This document shows, piece after piece, positions 1 through 6,966 of a DNA stretch of 10,047 nucleotides (position 1 is the stretch's first letter; each line of letters begins with the position of its first letter). Under the pieces are notes generated by a model, which was not told the origin of the DNA, did no database searches, and was given only the letters and a program-made list of their open reading frames with translations. This stretch comes from Bacteroidia bacterium (GTDB lineage Bacteria; Bacteroidota; Bacteroidia; Chitinophagales; Saprospiraceae). Location: assembly GCA_030431945.1 (NCBI GenBank), contig JAUIIF010000112.1:1-10047 (forward strand). The letters are read 5' to 3'. A program made the position numbers and the translations under genes.

Positions 1-1029
1 CTCCGGGTCCGTATCGGTAATGAAGACCTGACCGAAGGCCGAGGTAAGGACGAGCTGAAGCAGCTGCCGGACCCGGTCCTGATCCAGCTTATCGAAAATG
101 TCATCCAGCAGCAGGATGGGGCTGCGCCGGGTGTTTCTTTCCAGGAGCCGGTACTGGGCCAGCTTGAGGGAAAGGACAAAAGATTTGAGTTGCCCCTGGC
201 TGGCGACCCGGCGCAGGGGGTGCCCCTCCTGCGTAAAAACGAGATCGTCCCGGTGAATTCCCCCGGTGGTCCGTTGCAGTAGCCGGTCTTTTTCCCGTCG
301 CTCCCCCAGCAGTTCCAACCAGGGACTTTCGGTTAATTGGCTTTTGTAGGTAATGCCTACCTCCTCCCGGGCACCGCTGATGGCGGCGTAGGCCTCCGTC
401 AGCAATTCGGTAAAGGGGGTGATGAACTGCAAACGTTGTTCGTGGAGGTACACGGCGGGGGCCAGCATCTGCTGATCGTAGACATCGAGCAGGCCCGTGG
501 TGTCCCGACGTCCTTCCATTTCTTTCAGCAGCGCGTTACGATTGGCGAGCAGCTTATTGTAAGTAATGAGGTGCTGCAGGTAAACGGGGTCGGTCTGGCT
601 CAGGCTGTTGTCCAACAACCGCCGGCGAATTTCACTGCCTTCCAGAACCAACCGGCTGTCATCGGGTACAATGATGACAACCGGATAGCGGCCGACGTGG
701 TCGGCCAGCCGGTCGTAAGCCGTCCCGTTACGTTCAATTATTTTCCGCTTCCGCTTTTGGAGCTTAACGACAACGCGCGCGGGTTGCTGCGCCGTTGGCT
801 CCGTTATAAAAACACCCTCCAGGCGGCTGCCCTGGTCACCGTGCCGGATGGCGTACTGATCGGGCGTACTCGCATAGCTTTTCCCCATACAGAGGTAATA
901 GACGGCCTCCAGCAAATTTGTTTTCCCCGCCCCGTTGGCCCCAACGAAGCAATTCAACCGCGGGCTCAGGGTTAGCTGCTGCTGGGCGTAGTTCTTGAAC
1001 TGGGTGAGCTGAAGGCTGGCGAGGTGCAT
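1..1029 (-). CDS. recF: RecF, DNA replication and repair ATPase (C-terminus cut by window edge)
   Basis: RecF is an SMC-like ATPase that binds gapped DNA and, with RecO and RecR, loads RecA at stalled forks and single-strand gaps. The frame is open from the ATG at 1029 to the left edge (343 codons). Family members are usually about 360-375 residues, so roughly 20-30 C-terminal residues are missing. The Walker A motif GANGAGKTN lies at residues 30-38, after the N-terminal FKNY. Next come VPDDSRLVLEGSEIRRRLLD in the middle of the protein, GIHRDDLVF, the signature-like ASQGQLKSFVLSLKLAQYRLL, and the Walker B segment LLLDDIFDKLD near residues 306-315. An in-frame ATG 30 bases upstream would add ten residues, but MHLASLQLTQFKNY matches the usual start of the family. 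The gene is divergent from rpoN and shows no frameshift. Confidence 0.96.
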   Translation of the reverse strand, partial: MHLASLQLTQFKNYAQQQLTLSPRLNCFVGANGAGKTNLLEAVYYLCMGKSYASTPDQYAIRHGDQGSRLEGVFITEPTAQQPARVVVKLQKRKRKIIERNGTAYDRLADHVGRYPVVIIVPDDSRLVLEGSEIRRRLLDNSLSQTDPVYLQHLITYNKLLANRNALLKEMEGRRDTTGLLDVYDQQMLAPAVYLHEQRLQFITPFTELLTEAYAAISGAREEVGITYKSQLTESPWLELLGERREKDRLLQRTTGGIHRDDLVFTQEGHPLRRVASQGQLKSFVLSLKLAQYRLLERNTRRSPILLLDDIFDKLDQDRVRQLLQLVLTSAFGQVFITDTDPE

Positions 1030-1060
1030 CAGGGCGAAGGTAAGTTGTCTGCGCAACATG

Positions 1061-1081
1061 CCAATACAATCCGGTGGCGGG
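1061..1081 (-). repeat. 21-base element upstream of recF, inverted partner of 1270-1290
   Basis: Read on the minus strand, this element has the block CCCGCCACC, then one variable base, then GATTGTATT. It ends 31 bases before the recF start codon. It matches 19 of 21 positions with the element at 1270-1290, which lies in the same orientation relative to rpoN. The two could be a shared promoter or leader element, a protein-binding site present at both divergent genes, or the terminal inverted repeats of a small non-coding insertion of about 230 bases. I see no target-site duplication at the ends. The identity is seen directly; the role is inference. Confidence 0.5.
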
Positions 1082-1269
1082 CGGCAGGGCAATTTACGGT
1101 GATCGGGCTTACTTTGCGGATTGGCGGCAGGACTGAAAACAGCCCCTGCGGCTCCACTGTGCCGTTCCCCTCCACCCGGCACCTGCGGCCGCGCCCTTCT
1201 ACCCGCGAGCAGGAGGGCCACTAAAACCTGCACCATTAACGTTCAAACAATACACTTCCGCCAACCTTC

Positions 1270-1290
1270 CCCGCCACCCGATTGTATTTG
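1270..1290 (+). repeat. 21-base element upstream of rpoN, inverted partner of 1061-1081
   Basis: On the plus strand this copy reads CCCGCCACC, one base, GATTGTATT, and ends 20 bases before the rpoN start. It differs from the recF-side copy at two positions. Its 3' part contains TGTATTTG, one mismatch from the Bacteroidota -7 consensus TAnnTTTG, so it could include the rpoN promoter and give a very short leader. However, there is no TTG or TTTG at the expected distance upstream. The rest of the 281-base recF-rpoN gap is GC-rich, and I see no tRNA or convincing small gene in it. Confidence 0.5.
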
Positions 1291-1310
1291 AGAAGAACCC
1301 AATTCGTTTC

Positions 1311-2819
1311 ATGCTCGGCCAATTTAACAAGACCTCCCAGACGCAGACGTTTCATCCGCGGCAAATTCAGCTCATGCAGCTGTTGCAGTTGCCCGTGATG
1401 GAACTGGAACAACGCATCAAGGAGGAACTGGAAAGTAATCCGACCCTGGAAGAAACGCGCCCGGAAGACCGCGAGCAACCCGACGTGGATGCGCAGGAAG
1501 ACCGGGAGGCCGTTGGGGCAGACGACCGCAATTCCGACTACGACGATGACTACTTTCAGCAGTACCTGGAAGATGACCCCGGCAGCTACCAGCAAACGGC
1601 CGGGAGTGATGCCGATGACTACGTTGCGCCCGGCAGCTACACGGCGGACGAAACGACTTTTTTCGAGCACCTGATGGACCAGTTGATGAGCCTAGAATTC
1701 GAGAGCCATCAGGAGGTACTGATCGCCAAGCAAATCGTGGGCAATCTGGACGATGATGGTTATCTGCAGCGTACCCTCAGTGCCATCGCGGATGACCTGC
1801 TGATCAATTATCACCTCGACGTCCGCAAAAGCGAGATTGAACGGGTACTTAAAATTGTCCAGACCCTGGAGCCGGCCGGGCTGGCCGCCCGTGATTTGCG
1901 CGAGTGTCTGCTTTTGCAACTGGACAGTAAGATTGAGAACGGAGAGGACCTCGACATTATGGTCTACGCCGATCTGATCCTGGCACGGACCATCATCCGG
2001 GACCATTTTGAGCTCTTCACCAAAAAGCACTACGATAAACTGCAGCACAAACTGGAGGTAGACGAAGATGAGCTGAAAGATGCGCTGAAAGAAATCCTGC
2101 GCCTGAACCCCAAGCCCGCCAGCGGGCTGAGTGGCGCCGCCGGAGGGCGCGCGGCCCAGGCCGTTGTACCCGATTTCATTCTTTCCACCGTTGACGGCAA
2201 GTTCCGTCTGCGCCTGACGGCCAGAAATGCTCCTGACCTGAAGATCAATGACCACTACCAGGAACTACTTGCCGATTACCGCCGTAAGCAAAAAGAGGCC
2301 GGGAAGCTCTCCAAGGCCCAGAAACAAGCCGCCGGTTTTATCCGCCAGAATATTGATTCCGCGACCTGGTTCATTGAAGCCATCCAGCAACGGCAGCAAA
2401 CCCTTTTCAGCGTAATGCACGCGATTTTGCGGTACCAGGACGGCTATTTCCGCAGTGGTGACGTCGAGCATTTACGGCCAATGATTCTGAAGGACATTGC
2501 GGAAATGACGGAGTTGGACATCAGTACCATCAGCCGGGTGGCCAACAGCAAATACATTCAGACGGATTTCGGCACTTTCGCCCTGCGTGATTTTTTCAGC
2601 GAGGGTATGACGAATCAGGAAGGGGAAGAAGTGAGTACGAACCAGATCAAGAAAGTGCTGGCGGACATCATCAGCAAAGAAGATAAGCGCAAACCGCTGG
2701 CCGATGGCAAGCTGCAGAAAGCGCTGGCAGAAGCCGGTTACGATATTGCCCGGCGAACCGTAGCCAAATACCGCGAACAGCTGGGGTTACCCGTTGCCCG
2801 GCTGCGAAAGGAGTTGTAA
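1311..2819 (+). CDS. rpoN: RNA polymerase sigma-54 factor RpoN
   Basis: Sigma-54 directs core RNA polymerase to -24/-12 promoters, and open-complex formation then needs an AAA+ enhancer-binding activator. The 502-residue product has the full family layout. Region I is at residues 1-50, with the glutamine- and leucine-rich QIQLMQLLQLPVMELEQRIKEELESNPTLEE. An acidic region II follows (about 50-115, many Asp and Glu), then the core-binding domain. The helix-turn-helix segment includes LDISTISRVANSKYIQTDFG. The C-terminal RpoN box ARRTVAKYRE, which reads the -24 element, is at 480-489. The ATG at 1311 places MLGQFNKTSQTQTFHPRQIQL as in other Bacteroidota. Upstream, GAGAAGAA is at best a weak ribosome-binding site. 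No activator gene is in the window, so its targets cannot be read from here. The gene is divergent from recF. Confidence 0.97.
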   Translation: MLGQFNKTSQTQTFHPRQIQLMQLLQLPVMELEQRIKEELESNPTLEETRPEDREQPDVDAQEDREAVGADDRNSDYDDDYFQQYLEDDPGSYQQTAGSDADDYVAPGSYTADETTFFEHLMDQLMSLEFESHQEVLIAKQIVGNLDDDGYLQRTLSAIADDLLINYHLDVRKSEIERVLKIVQTLEPAGLAARDLRECLLLQLDSKIENGEDLDIMVYADLILARTIIRDHFELFTKKHYDKLQHKLEVDEDELKDALKEILRLNPKPASGLSGAAGGRAAQAVVPDFILSTVDGKFRLRLTARNAPDLKINDHYQELLADYRRKQKEAGKLSKAQKQAAGFIRQNIDSATWFIEAIQQRQQTLFSVMHAILRYQDGYFRSGDVEHLRPMILKDIAEMTELDISTISRVANSKYIQTDFGTFALRDFFSEGMTNQEGEEVSTNQIKKVLADIISKEDKRKPLADGKLQKALAEAGYDIARRTVAKYREQLGLPVARLRKEL

Positions 2820-2884
2820 AAAAGTACGGCCGCAGCGTCCTCTTCGGCAAAATTAATTCCTCCGCGATGGTATTGGAGCAAGCC

Positions 2885-2908
2885 GTTTTGTGCTGCAGGC
2901 CACAAAAC
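2885..2908. promoter_or_regulatory. Inverted repeat upstream of nudK
   Basis: GTTTTGTG at 2885-2892 and CACAAAAC at 2901-2908 are perfect 8-base inverted arms around an 8-base spacer. The repeat starts 65 bases after the rpoN stop and ends 43 bases before the nudK ATG. It has no following T-run, so it is not a typical intrinsic terminator. A dimeric regulator site or an mRNA hairpin between two co-oriented genes are both possible. The symmetry is seen directly; function is inference. Confidence 0.35.
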
Positions 2909-2951
2909 CGGAAGGTGGGGTATCTTGCAACTTCACGTTTTAATCCGCTGC

Positions 2952-3542
2952 ATGATCCCCGAAATCAACGTTGTGCAAACCACCGTTCTTTCTGACAACT
3001 GGTACACCCTTCGTAAAATCACCTTTGATTACCGCCCTCCGGGCGGTGCCTGGGAACGGATGGAACGTGAGGCCTACGACCGGGGAAACGGTGCGGCGAT
3101 CCTGCTGTACAACCAGGAACAACGGACCGTCATACTCACGCGTCAATTCCGGATGCCCACCTACGTGAACGGGAATACTGACGGGATGCTGATTGAAGTC
3201 TGTGCCGGCTTACTGGATGAAAATGACCCGGAGACCTGCATTCGCCGGGAAACGGAAGAGGAGACGGGGTATAAGATCCGGCAAGTACGGAAAGTATTTG
3301 AAGCCTACATGTCACCAGGGTCGGTGACGGAAACCCTGCACTTCTTCAGCGCAGCCTATACCCCGGCAATGAAAGTCAGTGCGGGAGGAGGGCTGGAAGA
3401 GGAGCAGGAAAACATTGAAGTACTGGAGTACGATTTTGACCGGGCTTACGGGATGATCAGGACCGGGGAGATCCGGGACGCGAAAACCATCCTTTTGTTG
3501 CAGCACGCGAAGCTGGAAGGTTTATTTGATCCTGCCGGCTAA
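2952..3542 (+). CDS. nudK: NudK-type Nudix hydrolase, GDP-mannose pyrophosphatase
   Basis: The NudK family hydrolyses GDP-mannose (and some other nucleoside diphosphate sugars) to GMP and mannose 1-phosphate in the cytoplasm with Mg2+. The 196-residue product is close in length to E. coli NudK and resembles it throughout: LSDNWYTLRKITF, YDRGNGAAILLYN, LTRQFRMPTYVNGN, YMSPGSVTETLHFF and TGEIRDAKTILLL. The Nudix box spans residues about 86-107 (GLLDENDPETCIRRETEEETGY). It has the same spacing as E. coli NudK, one residue shorter than the textbook Nudix box, and the metal-binding RE and EE pairs are present. An earlier in-frame TTG at 2925 would add nine residues, but the ATG at 2952 fits the family start better. 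The gene follows rpoN on the same strand and converges with kduD. Substrate is inferred from similarity. Confidence 0.9.
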   Translation: MIPEINVVQTTVLSDNWYTLRKITFDYRPPGGAWERMEREAYDRGNGAAILLYNQEQRTVILTRQFRMPTYVNGNTDGMLIEVCAGLLDENDPETCIRRETEEETGYKIRQVRKVFEAYMSPGSVTETLHFFSAAYTPAMKVSAGGGLEEEQENIEVLEYDFDRAYGMIRTGEIRDAKTILLLQHAKLEGLFDPAG

Positions 3543-3589
3543 TGCCTGGTCAAAGTTGTTCGAATATCCCTCCTGACGAAGGCCGGTCA

Positions 3590-4357
3590 TCAGCGTCCCA
3601 TCCAGCCACCATCCACCAGCAACACGGCGCCGGTAACGTAGTCGGATGCGGCACTTGCGAGGAAGACAATGGGCCCCTTAAAGTCGGCCGGCTTTCCCCA
3701 GCGCCCGGCGGGGATGCGGCCCAGAATGGCCGCATTCCGCTCCGGGTTTTCCCGCAAAGCCTGCGTATTATCGGTATCAATATAGCCAGGGGCCAGGGCG
3801 TTCACCTGAACGCCCTGGCCGGCCCACTCGTTGGACAAAGCCATCGTCAGCTGCCCGATCGCTCCCTTGGAGGCGGCGTACCCGGGCACGGTGATCCCCC
3901 CCTGAAAGGTTAGTAAGGAGGCCGTGAAAATTATTTTTCCCCTGCCGCGACTGATCATGTCTTTGCCGAATTCGCGGGCCAGGATGAATTGTGCCGACTG
4001 GTTTACCTCAATTACTTTATCCCAGTATTCATCAGTATGATCAGCGGCCGGGGCCCGCAGGATAGTTCCTGCGTTGTTGACCAGAATATCGGGCGTACCC
4101 TGTTCGGCTTTCACCTTTTCAATAAAAGCGTACAGGTTTTCCCGCTTGCTGAAATCGCAGCGGTACGCCGTGAATTTACGTCCTAAGGCGACCACGGCTT
4201 TTTCAATAGCCGACCCGGTGCTTTCCAGGCTCGCGGAAACACCAATGATATCGGCCCCGGCTTCGGCCAGGCCTACCGCCATTCCAAAGCCAATGCCTCG
4301 TTTACAGCCCGTGACCAGAGCGGTTTTACCGCTAAGGTCAAATTGTTCCAGAATCAT
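3590..4357 (-). CDS. kduD: KduD, 2-dehydro-3-deoxy-D-gluconate 5-dehydrogenase (SDR family)
   Basis: KduD reduces 3-deoxy-D-glycero-2,5-hexodiulosonate, the KduI product, to 2-keto-3-deoxygluconate using NAD(P)H in the cytoplasm. The 255-residue protein is a classical short-chain dehydrogenase. It has the cofactor motif TGCKRGIG (16-23), NNAG (94-97) and the catalytic set Ser147, Tyr160, Lys164 with normal spacing. Its C-terminus, ILGRIPAGRWGKPADFKGPIVFLASAASDYVTGAVLLVDGGW, is very like KduD of enterobacteria. The frame is open upstream to an ATG at 4504, but that would overlap kduI by more than 130 bases. MILEQFDLSGKTALVTG matches the usual start, so 4357 is chosen, ten bases after the kduI stop. 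It is the last gene of the operon as seen here. A gluconate 5-dehydrogenase is the main alternative; the kduI neighbour argues for KduD. Confidence 0.92.
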   Translation of the reverse strand: MILEQFDLSGKTALVTGCKRGIGFGMAVGLAEAGADIIGVSASLESTGSAIEKAVVALGRKFTAYRCDFSKRENLYAFIEKVKAEQGTPDILVNNAGTILRAPAADHTDEYWDKVIEVNQSAQFILAREFGKDMISRGRGKIIFTASLLTFQGGITVPGYAASKGAIGQLTMALSNEWAGQGVQVNALAPGYIDTDNTQALRENPERNAAILGRIPAGRWGKPADFKGPIVFLASAASDYVTGAVLLVDGGWMGR

Positions 4358-4367
4358 CGTTGTGGGT

Positions 4368-5198
4368 TTAGCGTACGGTTGGGAGCGGGGCACCGTCCAT
4401 GTCAGTAAATGCTTGATTTTCGCCGGCCATCCCCCAGACGAACCGATAGGCGCTCGTGCCGGCGCCGCTGTGAATACTCCAGGGAGGAGAAATGACGGCT
4501 TCAAAATTGCGGACTACCAGGTGCTTCGTTTCCGTTGGTTTTCCCATAAAGTGCATGACCAGCTGGTCATCGGGCAAATCAAAGTAGAGATAGACTTCCA
4601 TGCGCCGCTCATGCGTATGAGGAGGGAAGGTATTCCAAATGTTTCCGGCAAGCAATTCCGTGAACCCCATCACCAGCTGACAACTCTTAATGCCATTTTC
4701 GTGGATGTACTGAAAAAGCACGCGCTTATTTGCGTGTTCCTGATCGCCCAGCGCTACGCGATTGGCTTCAGCTTGCGTAGCCTTGGTTGTAGGAAATTCG
4801 CGGTGTGCCGGTGCCGAGTTGAGGTAAAATTTAGCCGGTTGTCCGGGGTCATTGCTGTGGAATACGACGGACTTGCTCCCCCGCGATACGTAGAGGCAGT
4901 CGAAACGGGCAAGCCCATACGTTGTACCATCCACCACGACCTTACCTGCATCGCCAAGATTAAGGATCCCTAATTCCCGCCGTTCGAGAAAATAAGCGGC
5001 TTTGAGGTCATCATCATTCGGCAGGTCTACGCCCGTAGCCCCGGGGGCTACGCCGCCAAAAATGAATCGGTCATAGTGTGAATAAACCAGGGTTAATTCT
5101 CCGGTTTTCATCAGATCGGTGGCCAGGAATTCGTTCCTGGTTTCCTCAGTAGTGAAAGTACGAAAGTGGTGCGGATGAACGCCGTAACGGGTTTCCAT
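4368..5198 (-). CDS. kduI: KduI, 5-dehydro-4-deoxy-D-glucuronate isomerase
   Basis: KduI isomerises 4-deoxy-L-threo-5-hexosulose uronate to 3-deoxy-D-glycero-2,5-hexodiulosonate. The substrate is the open-chain product of unsaturated uronates released by lyases and unsaturated-uronyl hydrolases. The product has 276 residues, about the length of the E. coli enzyme (278). The metal site is intact: His194 and His196 in PPHTHERRMEVYLYF, Glu201 in the same motif, and His243 in SIHSGAGTS. These correspond to E. coli 196, 198, 203 and 245. The N-terminal half carries the typical METRYGVHPHHFRTF and LERRELGILNLG. The ATG at 5198 follows an A-rich stretch, a common initiation context in Bacteroidota, and no Shine-Dalgarno sequence is seen. 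It lies 53 bases downstream of dctM and just before kduD, so the two enzymes of consecutive steps are adjacent. Confidence 0.96.
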   Translation of the reverse strand: METRYGVHPHHFRTFTTEETRNEFLATDLMKTGELTLVYSHYDRFIFGGVAPGATGVDLPNDDDLKAAYFLERRELGILNLGDAGKVVVDGTTYGLARFDCLYVSRGSKSVVFHSNDPGQPAKFYLNSAPAHREFPTTKATQAEANRVALGDQEHANKRVLFQYIHENGIKSCQLVMGFTELLAGNIWNTFPPHTHERRMEVYLYFDLPDDQLVMHFMGKPTETKHLVVRNFEAVISPPWSIHSGAGTSAYRFVWGMAGENQAFTDMDGAPLPTVR

Positions 5199-5251
5199 AT
5201 TAATTTTTTTTATCGTTTAGGTAAAGGTTTCTGCGGCGTCACCGTCCTGGC

Positions 5252-6538
5252 TTAGTAGCCAAAGAGACCTGGCAGCCAGGTACTCAACCCGGGTACCAGC
5301 GTTACGATCAGTAGTGCCACCAGCATCGCTACGAAGAGGGGTAATAAGGGGCGGATAACTTTTTGGATGGTCGTCCCCGCCACCCCGACGCCGACGAAAA
5401 GTACCGAGCCTACGGGAGGCGTACACAGGCCGATGCACAGGTTCAGGATCATAATGATGCCAAAATGAACGGGGTCAATACCGATTTCCGTGGCCACCGG
5501 CAGGAAGATGGGCGTAAAGATCAGCACCGCCGGGGTCATGTCCATGAAGACGCCAACGAAGAGCAGGATCAGGTTGATGATGATCATGATCACGATCGGG
5601 TTGTTGCTGGTGGTGAGCAGGAAACCGGTAATGTCCGAAGGAATATTTTCGAAGGCCATGATCCAGGACATGGACATGGAGGTGGCAATCAGAATCAGTA
5701 CGATTGAGGTGGTACTGATGGCTCCCAGAATGGTTGATGGCAAATCTGCCAGACTAAGCTCTTTATAGTAAAAAGACAGCAGCAGGCAGTACAGGACGGC
5801 GACTGCAGAGGCTTCGGTGGCAGTGAAGACGCCCGCTACGATGCCGCCAATAACGATGACCAGCAAAACGAGACTGGGTAGGGCGCGTACGAAAGTTCGC
5901 AGGATTTCCTTGAAGGAAAAGGTTCCTTTGCTGGTGTACCCTTTCCTCCGGGCGATAATGGCCGCAACGACCATCAGCAGCAAACCAACCAACAGGCCTG
6001 GAATGTAGCCCGCCAGGAAAAGCGCGGCAATGGAGACGCCCCCACTCGCCAGGCTGTACACGATGAGAATATTACTGGGGGGAATAATCAGTCCGGTGGT
6101 GGAAGAAGTAATGTTGACGGCAGCAGCAAACTCCCTGCTGAAGCCTTCTTTTTCCATGGCTTTACCGACCGTTCCGCCAACGGCGGAAGCGGCGGCTACG
6201 GAAGACCCCGAAATAGCGCCGAAGAGCATGGCCGCCATGATGTTCACGTGCGCCAGCCCGCCCGGCAAACTACCGACGAGGGACTTGGCAAAGTCTATCA
6301 GTCTGCTCGCAATTCCTCCCCGGTTCATTATCTGCCCCGCCAGCACGAAGAAAGGTATGGCCAGCAGGCCAAAGCTGTCGAGTCCCGTAGCCATTTGCTG
6401 CGCAATGGTAGTCACCGCCGGTAAAGACGGAATGCTAACCATCATGGTCAGGGCCGCACTGACCCCAATGCACCAGGCAATCGGCGTACCCAATGCCAGA
6501 AGAATAATAAAGGATAGAACAAGAATCGCGATTTCCAT
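5252..6538 (-). CDS. dctM: TRAP transporter large permease (DctM family)
   Basis: The large membrane subunit of a tripartite ATP-independent periplasmic transporter forms the elevator-type transport domain and couples uptake to the Na+ or H+ gradient. The 428-residue protein is hydrophobic throughout, as expected for about 12 membrane segments, and is of normal family length. Recognisable segments are SFGLLAIPFFVLAGQIMNRGG (55-75), SLPGGLAHVNIMAAMLFGAISGSSVAAASAVG (90-121) and TGLIIPPSNILIVYSL (148-163). The second half contains TEASAVAVLY, FMDMTPAVLIFTPIFLPV and FGIIMILNLCIGLCTPPVGSVLFVG. Start and stop codons of dctM and dctQ overlap by one base (TAATG), indicating translational coupling. 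The symbol is the generic family name; the substrate is inferred from the operon. Confidence 0.95.
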   Translation of the reverse strand: MEIAILVLSFIILLALGTPIAWCIGVSAALTMMVSIPSLPAVTTIAQQMATGLDSFGLLAIPFFVLAGQIMNRGGIASRLIDFAKSLVGSLPGGLAHVNIMAAMLFGAISGSSVAAASAVGGTVGKAMEKEGFSREFAAAVNITSSTTGLIIPPSNILIVYSLASGGVSIAALFLAGYIPGLLVGLLLMVVAAIIARRKGYTSKGTFSFKEILRTFVRALPSLVLLVIVIGGIVAGVFTATEASAVAVLYCLLLSFYYKELSLADLPSTILGAISTTSIVLILIATSMSMSWIMAFENIPSDITGFLLTTSNNPIVIMIIINLILLFVGVFMDMTPAVLIFTPIFLPVATEIGIDPVHFGIIMILNLCIGLCTPPVGSVLFVGVGVAGTTIQKVIRPLLPLFVAMLVALLIVTLVPGLSTWLPGLFGY

Positions 6539-6966
6539 TATTTGGCAATTAGGTCTGGCAAACGATAATAAATGATGAGCAGGCCGCTGACCGGTACCAT
6601 GGCGTAGATGACCGACATCGGCAAATGCAGCGCCGGGGAAGTTTGCCCCAGTGAAGCCGTAAGCAACACGAGGTTGGCTCCACCTACTACCATCGTCGCC
6701 CCGGCAAATAGAATAATGATCAAAGCGATCAGCCGCACCGGCTTCTTTTTGAGCAGATCGATGGAGAGGTGTAACTGCTGTCCGGAAGCGTAGGCTGCCC
6801 CCAGCAGCCCGATCCAGATCAGCAGAAAGCGGGCCAGCTCTTCCGTCCAGCTAGCCTGATTGCCCAGGGCGTACCGGGTAAATACGCCCCAGAGAACGTC
6901 GAGGGTCATCAAGACCATCATCGTTACCAGAACCATACCCAGCAGGTTATCTATTCTATTTTTCAT
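6538..6966 (-). CDS. dctQ: TRAP transporter small permease (DctQ family)
   Basis: The small membrane subunit partners DctM in the inner membrane and supports docking of the binding protein. The 142-residue product has four hydrophobic segments (about 10-30, 43-62, 78-103 and 117-135). It carries the family motif WTEELARFLLIWIGLLGAA at residues 40-58, with the conserved Trp, the EE pair and Arg. The C-terminal half has the usual PMSVIYAMVPVSGLLIIYY. The gene overlaps the end of dctP by 11 bases and touches dctM by one base, so the three transporter genes form a tightly coupled block. The symbol is the generic family name. Confidence 0.93.
   Translation of the reverse strand: MKNRIDNLLGMVLVTMMVLMTLDVLWGVFTRYALGNQASWTEELARFLLIWIGLLGAAYASGQQLHLSIDLLKKKPVRLIALIIILFAGATMVVGGANLVLLTASLGQTSPALHLPMSVIYAMVPVSGLLIIYYRLPDLIAK

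Noticed and set aside
337..975. Long plus-strand open frame of 212 codons opposite recF
   Set aside because: It is the exact codon-for-codon complement of the recF frame, and its product has no recognisable family. recF has all its motifs, so this is an antisense shadow.
2914..2930. Possible sigma-54 promoter before nudK (GG followed by TTGCA)
   Set aside because: The spacing from GG to GC is 11 rather than 10 bases, and the -24 TGGCAC element is not matched.
2925..2951. Upstream TTG start for nudK
   Set aside because: It adds nine residues not seen in the family. The ATG at 2952 aligns with the E. coli NudK start.
3574..3589. Possible bidirectional terminator between the convergent nudK and kduD genes
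   Set aside because: Only a 4-base stem (TGAC/GTCA) and no T-run on either side.
4358..4504. Longer kduD start at 4504
   Set aside because: The extra 49 residues lie entirely over the 3' end of kduI and carry no SDR sequence. The family start is at 4357.
4074..4973. 299-codon plus-strand open frame opposite kduI and kduD
   Set aside because: It runs across two well-conserved minus-strand genes and its translation has no recognisable motif.
5204..5211. Run of eight T as a transcription terminator
   Set aside because: The run is T on the plus strand only, with no preceding hairpin, and plus-strand transcription is not expected there. On the minus strand it is the A-rich leader of kduI.
5363..5707. 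Plus-strand frame rich in His, Asp and Gly that resembles a metal-binding repeat protein
   Set aside because: The composition arises from antisense reading of hydrophobic Ile/Met codons in dctM. No independent support.
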